Shown piece by piece: positions 1-5,896 of a DNA stretch of 8,348 nt. The notes beneath the pieces are model-generated. The model did no database searches. It saw only the letters and a list, made by a program, of their open reading frames with translations, and was not told the DNA's origin. A program made the position numbers and the translations under genes. Origin of the DNA: Candidatus Gastranaerophilales bacterium (GTDB lineage Bacteria; Cyanobacteriota; Vampirovibrionia; Gastranaerophilales; Gastranaerophilaceae); contig JAJQFK010000275.1 of the NCBI GenBank assembly GCA_021201175.1, positions 1-8,348 on the forward strand. Direction: 5' to 3'. Each line of letters starts with the position of its first letter. Position 1 is the stretch's first letter.

Positions 1-156
1 TTTTTTATTAATTTTATCTCGGACAGTTATGGAAACAAGTTCAGTGTGACAGTTCTGGATTGATTGATGGAATTTGCTATATAACTCCCTTTATTTATAT
101 TCAGCGAAAATGCACACGAACCGGATTATACTTATTGAACAATTTCTTTTTTTAGC
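1..156. other. Non-coding stretch downstream of the antiporter gene
   Basis: This stretch follows the antiporter stop codon on the minus strand. I see no convincing gene and no strong GC-rich hairpin with a T-run that would be a clear terminator. Two things stand out. The word gacagtt occurs twice (22-28 and 48-54). On the minus strand, positions about 31-52 read like a degenerate copy of a short word (GTCAC-CTGAACTTGTTTC) that I recall as an interspersed repeat in several bacterial genomes; that is memory, not a search. The word tctcggaca at 17-25 recurs near 3718. Confidence 0.4.
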
Positions 157-1599
157 TTACGGCTCGAAAATATTTTTTAAACTATTTTCATTCACGCTGT
201 CAGAAAGCACAAAAACGATATCACATTCTTCAAGTATTGTGTCCCCTGATGGAATTAGGAAATCACCGCCTCTGGAAATCATTGTAATTAAAGAATCTTT
301 TGGAAGTTTTATTTCTTTCAGTTTTTTGTTTACTGTTTTGGAGCATTCTTGAACTTGAAGTTCAAACAGTTTATTTGCCGTTTCTCCGGCTTCAAATTCA
401 AAAGGAGAAATGCTATCACGAACAGGTGGTGCCGCCTGCTTTAAAAATTTAGCGGCGTATGGTATTGTTGTACCTTGAATTACAACAGATAGTATTACTA
501 CAAAAAATATTATGCTGAAAATTTCGTGAGAGTGCTCTATTCCGGCAAGAAGCGGAAAAGTCGCAAGAACAATCGGAGCGGCGCCTCTTAATCCAACCCA
601 TGATATAAATAATTTTTCCCTTACAGAATTTTTAAACGGTATTAATGATATAAATACTGCAAGCGGACGGGCTATAAAAATTAATATTGCTGTTATTATC
701 AATGCCGGGATTAATGCGGGTATTAAATCTTTTACAAAGATAAGCAGTCCTAATATCAAAAACATTACGGTTTGCATAAGCCATGCAATTCCGTCATGAA
801 ATTTTATTAACATTCTCTTATGAACAAACTTTAAAGAGGACATTGTAATTCCCGCTGTATAAACACTCATAAATCCGTTTCCGCCGATTATTGCCGGCAT
901 TGAGTAAGCAAATGCAACTATTGCGATTGTTAAAACAACATATAATCCGTTGTAAGCAAGATGAATCTTATTAATTACTTTTACTGCTAATTTGCCTATT
1001 AAATATCCTGATAAAACACCGATTAGCATTTGTTTAATAAACAAAAAAATAAAATTGTGAAAAGATGAATTTTCACCGTTTAAAAAAGAAATAGCTGCAA
1101 CTGTCAAAAATACAGCCATTGGATCATTTGCGCCGGATTCCAATTCTAAAAGCGGTTTTAAATTGTTTTTTAAGCTTATTTCTTTTGATCTTAATATGCT
1201 AAAAACGGCTGCGGCATCTGTAGATGATACAATTGCGCCTAAAAGCATACATTCGGAAAGACTGAATTTTAAATATTTATGACTAACGAAACCTAAAAAT
1301 ATTGCAGTTAAAAATACTCCTATTGTCGCAAGACAAATACCCTGCTTATATACAGGTTTTATTTCTTTAATATCAATACTCAAGGCGCCTGCAAAAAGAA
1401 TATAATCAAGAGCAATTACCCCTATAAATTGGGCTGCATAATAATTATCAAAGTATATAATGCCCAGAACGTCCGAACTAAAAATAATTCCAATCAATAT
1501 AAAAATCAACAAAACGGGCAGCCCCAGTTTCCCTGCTATTTTACTTGATAATGAAGCAGATAAAAACATAATTGAGGCAATTAAAATAATTTTATCCAT
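157..1599 (-). CDS. nhaP2: K+/H+ (or Na+/H+) antiporter, CPA1 family, NhaP2/CvrA-like
   Basis: A 480-residue inner-membrane cation/proton antiporter of the CPA1 family, which exchanges cytoplasmic K+ or Na+ for H+ and helps with pH, volume and ion balance. Residues 1-390 are a string of about 12-13 hydrophobic helices. Family motifs are visible: STDAAAVFSIL (126-136), ESGANDPMAV with the Asn158-Asp159 pair of electroneutral CPA1 exchangers (154-163), and GLRGAAPIVLATFPL (337-351). A cytosolic tail (about 400-478) resembles the RCK_C/TrkA-C regulatory domain, with ISRGGDFLIPSGDTILEECD as its recognisable part. The protein is shorter than E. coli NhaP2 (about 580), which carries an extra C-terminal domain. 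The ATG at 1599 fits the usual N-terminus of the family, but its ribosome site is poor: AAAGAG abuts the start. It lies 76 bp after the ATPase gene on the same strand. Family assignment is firm; the transported ion and the exact symbol are inferred. Confidence 0.9.
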   Translation of the reverse strand: MDKIILIASIMFLSASLSSKIAGKLGLPVLLIFILIGIIFSSDVLGIIYFDNYYAAQFIGVIALDYILFAGALSIDIKEIKPVYKQGICLATIGVFLTAIFLGFVSHKYLKFSLSECMLLGAIVSSTDAAAVFSILRSKEISLKNNLKPLLELESGANDPMAVFLTVAAISFLNGENSSFHNFIFLFIKQMLIGVLSGYLIGKLAVKVINKIHLAYNGLYVVLTIAIVAFAYSMPAIIGGNGFMSVYTAGITMSSLKFVHKRMLIKFHDGIAWLMQTVMFLILGLLIFVKDLIPALIPALIITAILIFIARPLAVFISLIPFKNSVREKLFISWVGLRGAAPIVLATFPLLAGIEHSHEIFSIIFFVVILSVVIQGTTIPYAAKFLKQAAPPVRDSISPFEFEAGETANKLFELQVQECSKTVNKKLKEIKLPKDSLITMISRGGDFLIPSGDTILEECDIVFVLSDSVNENSLKNIFEP

Positions 1600-1610
1600 C
1601 TCTTTAAATT

Positions 1611-1655
1611 AACATAGTAAAAAAATTGTATAATCGGTTGATTGTTTACTATGTT
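1611..1655. promoter_or_regulatory. Perfect 11-bp inverted repeat upstream of the antiporter
   Basis: aacatagtaaa (1611-1621) is the exact reverse complement of tttactatgtt (1645-1655). The 23-nt centre contains a further small inverted repeat, aatc-ggtt-gatt (1632-1643). The left arm ends 11 bp before the antiporter start codon. Arms are AT-rich and no T-run follows, so this does not look like an intrinsic terminator; an operator for a dimeric regulator, or an mRNA hairpin that masks the start region, is more likely. No clear promoter is visible between the two genes, so the antiporter may be cotranscribed with the ATPase gene. Confidence 0.55.
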
Positions 1656-1675
1656 ATTTGTTCCTGAAAATCGAT

Positions 1676-3277
1676 TTAACCGGCGTGCTTAAAATCATTA
1701 CCGCCGACTATTCTTAAATGACGCTCGTTCCCTTCGCCGATACTCTCGCTGGAAAGATTATGCTGTTCCACAAGTTCGTGCTGTAATTTCCTTATTTGTT
1801 GATTCTGAGGTTGTAATTCAACATTATCGGCACCTTCCATGATTTTCTGTATCGCTGCTTTTGCTTCATCTAATGCTCTTTCCGCATCATCATAATATCC
1901 TTGCAGAGTTTCTGTATCTGTAATATGAAGTGCTTCTTTTACAACTTTTTGCACCTGAGACATTGAATTTGAACGGACATAATATATCGGAAGTTTATAA
2001 TCATTAGCTATACTTAAAATCTTTGTGCCGCCTTTTGCAAAAGCTTTATGCACAATGACAATATCGGCCTCCTCTATATTTCTTGTTATTTCAGCCTGTA
2101 AATTTAACCGTTCCAATACTTTATCAAGGACTGTCCGGCTTACCGCATAAATATATATTTTTTTAAAATTTTTAACCTGTTTTACATACTCTTGTCTTGA
2201 AAAACTAAATTTAAGTTTTTGACTTGATATAGTTTCTTCATCATTTTTTTCTTTCGCTGAAATAGTGGAAGCCGGTTCGGTTACGGATGTTTTATTATAT
2301 ACCTGATCCACTTTTCGGATTTCAGGTCTTATAGGCCACCCTCTAAGAATATAATCCACAGCTTCTGCCGTGTTTTTGTAAACAGCAAGCGTATTTCTGT
2401 CAATTATTTCTATTACTATATCGAAAGTGGGCTGCTTTTCTCTTTCAAGAACGGTTTTTTGCGAACCTCTCCTTTTTGCTTCATCATCACCAAGAGTTAC
2501 AGAGCTCACTCCTCCGACTAAATCAGACAATATAGGATTTTTAATAAGATTATCAAGTGTGTTGCCGTGTGCAGTCGCAATAAGCATAACGCCACGTTCT
2601 GCTATCGTTCTGGCTGCTTGTGCTTCTGCTTCCGTACCAATTTCATCAACAACAATAACTTCCGGCGTATGATTTTCGACTGCCTCAATCATAATATCTT
2701 TTTGATATATCGGTTGAGTAACTTGCATTCTTCTTGCACGTCCGATTGCGGGGTGCGGGGTATCACCGTCGCCGGCAATTTCATTAGAAGTATCAACAAC
2801 AACAACCCTTTTGCCGAGTTCATCAGCAACTAATCTGGATATTTCTCTTAATTTTGTTGTTTTTCCGACTCCGGGTCTGCCTAAAAATAATATACTTTTA
2901 TTTTGAAGTACAAAATCTTTTATACAAGCAATAGTTCCTGTAACAACGCGTCCGATTCTGCATGTTAAACCTACAACTTTTCCCTGTCTGTTTCTTATCG
3001 CGCTTATTCTGTGCAAAGTTCCGGGGATTCCCGAACGATTGTCGTTTGTAAACGGCTGAATGCGGGAGGTAATATATTCAATATCACTCTCTGTTACTAA
3101 GTCATCCCCTAAATATCGAGTTTTACCGTCAGAGTGGCGGACTTCGCCGACTCTGCCCAAATCAAGAACAAGTTCTATGGCATCATCTAAATTGTACGGC
3201 TTTAGTGCTTCTACAATTTTAGGCGGTAAAATTTCAATTAACCTTTTTAGGTCATTGTGAAATTGTATTTTATCCAT
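1676..3277 (-). CDS. Ycf45/SpoIIIAA-like AAA ATPase with C-terminal R3H domain
   Basis: A 533-residue cytosolic ATPase of the Ycf45 family found in cyanobacteria and some plastids, related in its ATPase core to sporulation protein SpoIIIAA. An N-terminal domain (about 1-110) precedes the ATPase core: Walker A GRPGVGKTT (133-141), DTSNEIAGDGD (162-172), Walker B VIVVDEIG (207-214) and a sensor-like ATAHG (235-238). A linker (about 325-360) leads to a Rossmann-like segment (about 368-450), then an R3H single-strand nucleic-acid-binding domain at about 484-525 with the defining Arg496-x3-His500 pair. This implies ATP-dependent action on RNA or ssDNA; the exact role is unknown. Start ATG at 3277 has AAAGGG four bases upstream. 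A strong promoter about 460 bp upstream implies a long structured leader. The next gene on this strand is the antiporter, 76 bp on. Domain calls are firm; function is family-level inference. Confidence 0.9.
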   Translation of the reverse strand: MDKIQFHNDLKRLIEILPPKIVEALKPYNLDDAIELVLDLGRVGEVRHSDGKTRYLGDDLVTESDIEYITSRIQPFTNDNRSGIPGTLHRISAIRNRQGKVVGLTCRIGRVVTGTIACIKDFVLQNKSILFLGRPGVGKTTKLREISRLVADELGKRVVVVDTSNEIAGDGDTPHPAIGRARRMQVTQPIYQKDIMIEAVENHTPEVIVVDEIGTEAEAQAARTIAERGVMLIATAHGNTLDNLIKNPILSDLVGGVSSVTLGDDEAKRRGSQKTVLEREKQPTFDIVIEIIDRNTLAVYKNTAEAVDYILRGWPIRPEIRKVDQVYNKTSVTEPASTISAKEKNDEETISSQKLKFSFSRQEYVKQVKNFKKIYIYAVSRTVLDKVLERLNLQAEITRNIEEADIVIVHKAFAKGGTKILSIANDYKLPIYYVRSNSMSQVQKVVKEALHITDTETLQGYYDDAERALDEAKAAIQKIMEGADNVELQPQNQQIRKLQHELVEQHNLSSESIGEGNERHLRIVGGNDFKHAG

Positions 3278-3322
3278 GTGTCCCTTTCGCTTTACTACGC
3301 GCTCAGGTTATTTTTACTTGTA

Positions 3323-3376
3323 CCCGAATAGGACTCTCATTGCCCTATTTCGGGGCTGACTACATAATCCAGAGTC
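3323..3376 (-). other. Hairpin with possible pseudoknot in the leader
   Basis: cccgaatagg (3323-3332) pairs with cctatttcggg (3344-3354) with one bulged base, giving a 10-bp stem with an 11-nt loop. On the minus-strand transcript the loop and its edge (AGAGTC, 3337-3332) are complementary to GACTCT at 3376-3371 upstream, so a six-base pseudoknot or an alternative pairing is possible. No T-run follows on either strand, so it is not a simple terminator. The pairing is read from sequence; that it forms or regulates anything is inference. Confidence 0.4.
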
Positions 3377-3503
3377 GCCCGTTAAAATTTCCTTTAAGTT
3401 CAAGCCTGTCAGCTGCACTGCGTTCCGCATACAGGGTCATTTATTTTGCCTTCGGCTCAATAATTCCCTTTGTAATTCGTTCGCCTTTGGCTATCCTCAA
3501 TAG

Positions 3504-3620
3504 CGTCATTGCGAAAAAATCTTTGATTTTCGTGGCAATCTTTTACTTTGTTTTGTCTGGATTGCTTCGCTAACGCTCGCAAAGACGGTTTACCTCTGCG
3601 CGCAATCCGCTTTTCCAGAC
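3504..3620. repeat. Compound palindromic interspersed-type repeat
   Basis: Outer arms cgtcattgcga (3504-3514) and tcgcaaagacg (3577-3587) pair at 10 of 11 positions. Inside, gcaatc (3535-3540) pairs with gattgc (3560-3565), and gaaaaaatctttgattttc makes a bulged hairpin. A rival pairing exists: gtctgg/ggattgc (3555-3565) with gcaatcc (3602-3608) and ccagac (3615-3620). The CGTCATTGCGA...GCAATCC wording matches a palindromic intergenic repeat that I recall from diverse bacterial genomes; translated copies produce spurious peptides such as SLRALAKQSR, which is exactly what the minus strand encodes here. Dispersal in this genome cannot be shown from one window. Confidence 0.6.
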
Positions 3621-3695
3621 GCCACTCACCTAACAGCTTCGCTGACGGATACAAGCTCACAAGCTTCACCTTTGGTTCAGCTGTTCGTTTTGTAA

Positions 3696-3718
3696 AAAAT
3701 TTCGCTCGGCGAAATTTT
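3696..3718 (-). terminator. Terminator-like hairpin just after the putative transcription start
   Basis: AAAATTTCGC (3696-3705) and GCGAAATTTT (3709-3718) form a perfect 10-bp stem around a three-base loop. On the minus strand the right arm runs into six consecutive T (3699-3694), so in outline it looks like a weak intrinsic terminator or attenuator about 15-35 nt after the start expected from the promoter at 3739-3767. The GC core is only three pairs and the rest is A/T. It may instead be one more copy of a small interspersed palindrome. Confidence 0.4.
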
Positions 3719-3738
3719 CTCGGACAATCTACATCTAT

Positions 3739-3767
3739 ATTATAACACTTTTTTTGTAATAATTCAA
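3739..3767 (-). promoter_or_regulatory. Strong sigma-70-type promoter, minus strand
   Basis: On the minus strand, TTGAAT (3767-3762) is followed after exactly 17 bp by a perfect TATAAT (3744-3739), preceded by TGT, which is the extended -10 element. Expected start is near 3732. The only gene downstream on this strand is the Ycf45-like ATPase, which would give a leader of about 450 nt. It is also possible that it transcribes a separate non-coding RNA from the repeat-rich region. Confidence 0.75.
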
Positions 3768-3843
3768 AATTAATTACTATATTTGTAGCAATGTAACAAT
3801 TTATGTACATCTATTATATGATGAAATATTATAAAATTTTGTA

Positions 3844-3849
3844 TATAAT
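3844..3849 (+). promoter_or_regulatory. Candidate -10 box for the small plus-strand gene
   Basis: A perfect TATAAT lies 33 bp before the ATG of the small gene, with TG four to three bases upstream of it, giving an expected start near 3856 and a leader of about 27 nt. No good -35 box is seen at 16-18 bp, and the region is so AT-rich that a chance match is possible. Confidence 0.4.
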
Positions 3850-3882
3850 TTCATTTGTAATAGTAAATAAGTTAAGGTAAAA

Positions 3883-4140
3883 ATGCTTCCTATAGTAACT
3901 CAAGAACAGTCAACATTATGTTTTGCGGAAATTTTTCAAGACGTTCATTCGTGGCGAAAGAAAATGATTCATTATATAAAAGATGAGAATCCGGAAATTA
4001 ATTCTGCAATAATAGAAGCAGCGCAAAATACTGACCTTGACCCAAAAGCTGTTGCTCTTGGAGCTTATATGACCTATGTTTTACTTGAAACTGCAATGAA
4101 AGAAGAAGCGGGGCAACAAGTATTTACAACAGGAGATTAA
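3883..4140 (+). CDS. Small conserved-looking hypothetical protein, 85 aa
   Basis: I do not recognise this protein. It has 85 residues, no signal peptide and no strong membrane segment. The N-terminal part (about 1-32) has aromatic and basic residues (DVHSWRKKMIHYIK); the rest looks helical, with a segment around residues 40-75 rich in Ala, Glu and Leu and a short hydrophobic stretch (AVALGAYMTYVLLETA) that could pack against a partner. It is the only plus-strand gene here. The case for being real is good: AAGG five bases before ATG, an in-frame stop at 3868 fixing the start, a TATAAT upstream, and an ordinary codon pattern. It is transcribed divergently from the Ycf45-like gene and converges on the YcxB-like gene 65 bp away. 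Confidence 0.7.
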   Translation: MLPIVTQEQSTLCFAEIFQDVHSWRKKMIHYIKDENPEINSAIIEAAQNTDLDPKAVALGAYMTYVLLETAMKEEAGQQVFTTGD

Positions 4141-4205
4141 CCTGATTTATTCCGGCGGCGACATGAAATTTTCTCGGCTAATATAATTATTTTTGCCGCA
4201 AATGA
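4141..4205. other. Short gap between convergent genes
   Basis: This gap separates the stops of the small gene and the YcxB-like gene. gcggc (4155-4159) and gccgc (4195-4199) can pair across a 35-nt AT-rich loop, but there is no compact stem with a T-run, so I call no terminator. The word gaaattttctcgg (4165-4177) is an exact copy of 3711-3723. Confidence 0.35.
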
Positions 4206-5882
4206 CTATTTTCGTGCATAAGAACTAATTAGATTATAAAAATCTTCATATTCCGTATCGCTGCCAAATGCACTTTTGGGTATACAGTGCCAGCCTGATT
4301 TTGAAGATACAAATATTGATTCAGGGGTTTTATATAATGATTTTATTTTACTCCAGTTTACATAATCCAGACGATTAACATAAACTATTTTGCCATTCAT
4401 TACTTTTTTAGATACTTCATCATCATCATATGAAAAGTACATTCCTTGTTCTTGAATTTCCAGTTCAAAATTGTTGTATCCCAAACACAGACGACTAAAT
4501 GACGGATTAAATCCGCATATTTTATATTCAACACCCAAAATAATGGGCACTAAAACACAAACTAAACAAGTCACAATAATACCTATTAAATCCGAAGGAT
4601 GTGGTAATGACATGACAACAAAAAAAGATATTATCATTACTATAAGAGCTATTCTTGCAATTATACTTGTTCTCTTTATTACAGGTATATTCATAATATA
4701 ATTTATACCTTCTTCAAACTCGTATTCCTTAACTAAACATTTATATTTCTGAATAACATGATTGCCGGAATAATTTGTATATTTAATCTTTTTTTGTACT
4801 TTTAAATTAAGATGAGTCAAAATATAATTATAAAATTCAAAAAATTCTTCTTTATTTTCAAAAGCTCTTTTTGGAATTAGATAAATATTCAATCCCTGAA
4901 AAATCAATATTATATTCTGAGAATTTACAACGTTTCTAATTGTATTAAAGGGAACAAAATGTTTACTTTGAATTTTTCTAAAACGATTTTCGCCGGGATT
5001 TTTTGTACCGTATTTAAAATAAATTCCGTTATTTTGTACTACAGCCTCTACATCCACATCTTTTCTTTGTAAAATAAATGCGAAAAATATCATGAATATT
5101 CCTAACCACAGTAGGATAATTGACGTAAAAATATTCAGATATTTACTGCTAAGGTCATCATTTAATAAAATAGGGAAACTGCATATCCAAAATATTAGAA
5201 AAGAACCGATTATCGCAAGCATTTTTAAACGATATTCCGTAAATGAATCCATACTAAATAATTTATATTTTAATGTTTTTTTCTTATTATTATCAGGTAT
5301 TTCGTCAGAAGTTTGTATCCCATAGGTCTGATTTTGATTTGATTCAGTTTCATAAGATTTTTCTTTCTGAATTACATTATTTTCTGAATAACCGGAGCCT
5401 TTTAACTTTTTTTGCAGCTTAGAATCAAGGTGTGACAATACATAATTATATGCTTCATAAAGTTTTTCAGTACTTTCCCACGCTCTTTTAGGTATATAGT
5501 ATTTGTTAAATCCCTTGTAGATATAAAAAATATCTTCTTTAACAGCAATATTTCTAATTTTATTAAAAGGAATAAAATATTTAGATGTAATCTTTTGAAA
5601 ATTATCTTCATTTGAATTTTTATTTCCGTAAACGAAATAAATACCGTCGCTTTGTATCCGGGCTTCCACATATGTTTCTTTCGATATAAAGCCAATAGAT
5701 ATTATTAATATAGTCTCTATAGATATTGCAGCCATGAATATAATTGAGATATGGGAAAATACAATAAATTCAAAAAATAATGCAAATAAAAAAGTAATTA
5801 TGAGCAATTCCCAACATCGTTTAAGAACTTTTTCTTCAACTATTTCCTCTTTAGATAATTTATATTTTAATTTTTCGTTCAT
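4206..5882 (-). CDS. Membrane protein with three tandem YcxB-like modules
   Basis: A 558-residue membrane protein made of three tandem copies of a YcxB-like unit. Each unit has a short polar lead, two hydrophobic helices, and a soluble domain with a GIYF-Y motif and an IPKRAF-type motif. Hydrophobic pairs lie at about 25-67, 220-271 and 406-450; GIYF/GMYF at 80, 286 and 480; IPKRA/IPKSA at 130, 336 and 534. Soluble parts of modules 1 and 2 share roughly half of about 96 residues by eye, including NxVIQK at their ends, and both leads carry LKYKL. Module 3 is more diverged but keeps the NWSKIKSLYKT segment with the Trp usual in YcxB; modules 1 and 2 have PFN-IRN there. Ordinary YcxB-type proteins carry one unit of roughly 150-200 residues. 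The function of the family is unknown. ATG at 5882 is chosen because AAGGTG lies six bases upstream; a GTG at 5912 would overlap ilvD. It is last in the dut-ilvD group. Confidence 0.8.
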   Translation of the reverse strand: MNEKLKYKLSKEEIVEEKVLKRCWELLIITFLFALFFEFIVFSHISIIFMAAISIETILIISIGFISKETYVEARIQSDGIYFVYGNKNSNEDNFQKITSKYFIPFNKIRNIAVKEDIFYIYKGFNKYYIPKRAWESTEKLYEAYNYVLSHLDSKLQKKLKGSGYSENNVIQKEKSYETESNQNQTYGIQTSDEIPDNNKKKTLKYKLFSMDSFTEYRLKMLAIIGSFLIFWICSFPILLNDDLSSKYLNIFTSIILLWLGIFMIFFAFILQRKDVDVEAVVQNNGIYFKYGTKNPGENRFRKIQSKHFVPFNTIRNVVNSQNIILIFQGLNIYLIPKRAFENKEEFFEFYNYILTHLNLKVQKKIKYTNYSGNHVIQKYKCLVKEYEFEEGINYIMNIPVIKRTSIIARIALIVMIISFFVVMSLPHPSDLIGIIVTCLVCVLVPIILGVEYKICGFNPSFSRLCLGYNNFELEIQEQGMYFSYDDDEVSKKVMNGKIVYVNRLDYVNWSKIKSLYKTPESIFVSSKSGWHCIPKSAFGSDTEYEDFYNLISSYARK

Positions 5883-5888
5883 GGATAA

Positions 5889-5896
5889 CACCTTAC
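5889..5896 (-). promoter_or_regulatory. Ribosome binding site overlapping the ilvD stop codon
   Basis: On the minus strand GTAAGGTG spans the TAA stop of ilvD (5895-5893) and places AAGGTG six bases before the ATG at 5882. Ribosomes ending ilvD would sit on this site, so translational coupling of the two genes is likely. It also decides the start of the downstream gene. Confidence 0.65.

Larger units (their letters stand above)
3278..3735 (-). other. Long repeat-rich leader/intergenic region of the Ycf45-like gene
   Basis: This gene-free stretch lies between the minus-strand promoter at 3739-3767 and the ATPase start codon. It is visibly richer in G+C than the flanking AT-rich sequence and is crowded with small inverted repeats: 3323-3354, cctgt/acagg (3405-3409/3431-3435), gccttcggc (3448-3456), gcctttggc (3482-3490), gctat/atagc (3490-3494/3500-3504), the compound repeat 3504-3620, cagc-ttc-gctg (3634-3644), tandem acaagct (3651-3657, 3659-3665) and the hairpin 3696-3718. 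Open frames in it have no ribosome site and follow the repeats, so I call no gene. It could be a long 5' UTR, a cluster of interspersed palindromic repeats inserted between promoter and gene, or an unknown non-coding RNA. I saw none of the conserved landmarks of RNase P RNA, tmRNA or a tRNA. Confidence 0.55.

Noticed and set aside
74..352. A 92-codon plus-strand frame at the left end
   Set aside because: Mostly antisense to the conserved C-terminal domain of the antiporter; no ribosome site.
3340..3573. A 77-codon plus-strand reading frame in the gap
   Set aside because: It runs through the same repeats, has no ribosome site and no recognisable product.
3504..3620. CRISPR repeats
   Set aside because: The repeats are inverted and of differing length, not regularly spaced direct copies, and there are no cas genes.
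3278..3735. RNase P RNA, tmRNA or another standard structural RNA in the leader region
   Set aside because: I looked for the conserved core words of RNase P RNA and for the tRNA-like 3' end and tag reading frame of tmRNA and found none; a covariance-model search would settle it.
3457..3810. A 117-codon minus-strand reading frame in the gap
   Set aside because: It has no ribosome site, its first part covers the promoter and the -10 box, and the rest is a translation of the palindromic repeats (including the peptide SLRALAKQSR that such repeats yield).
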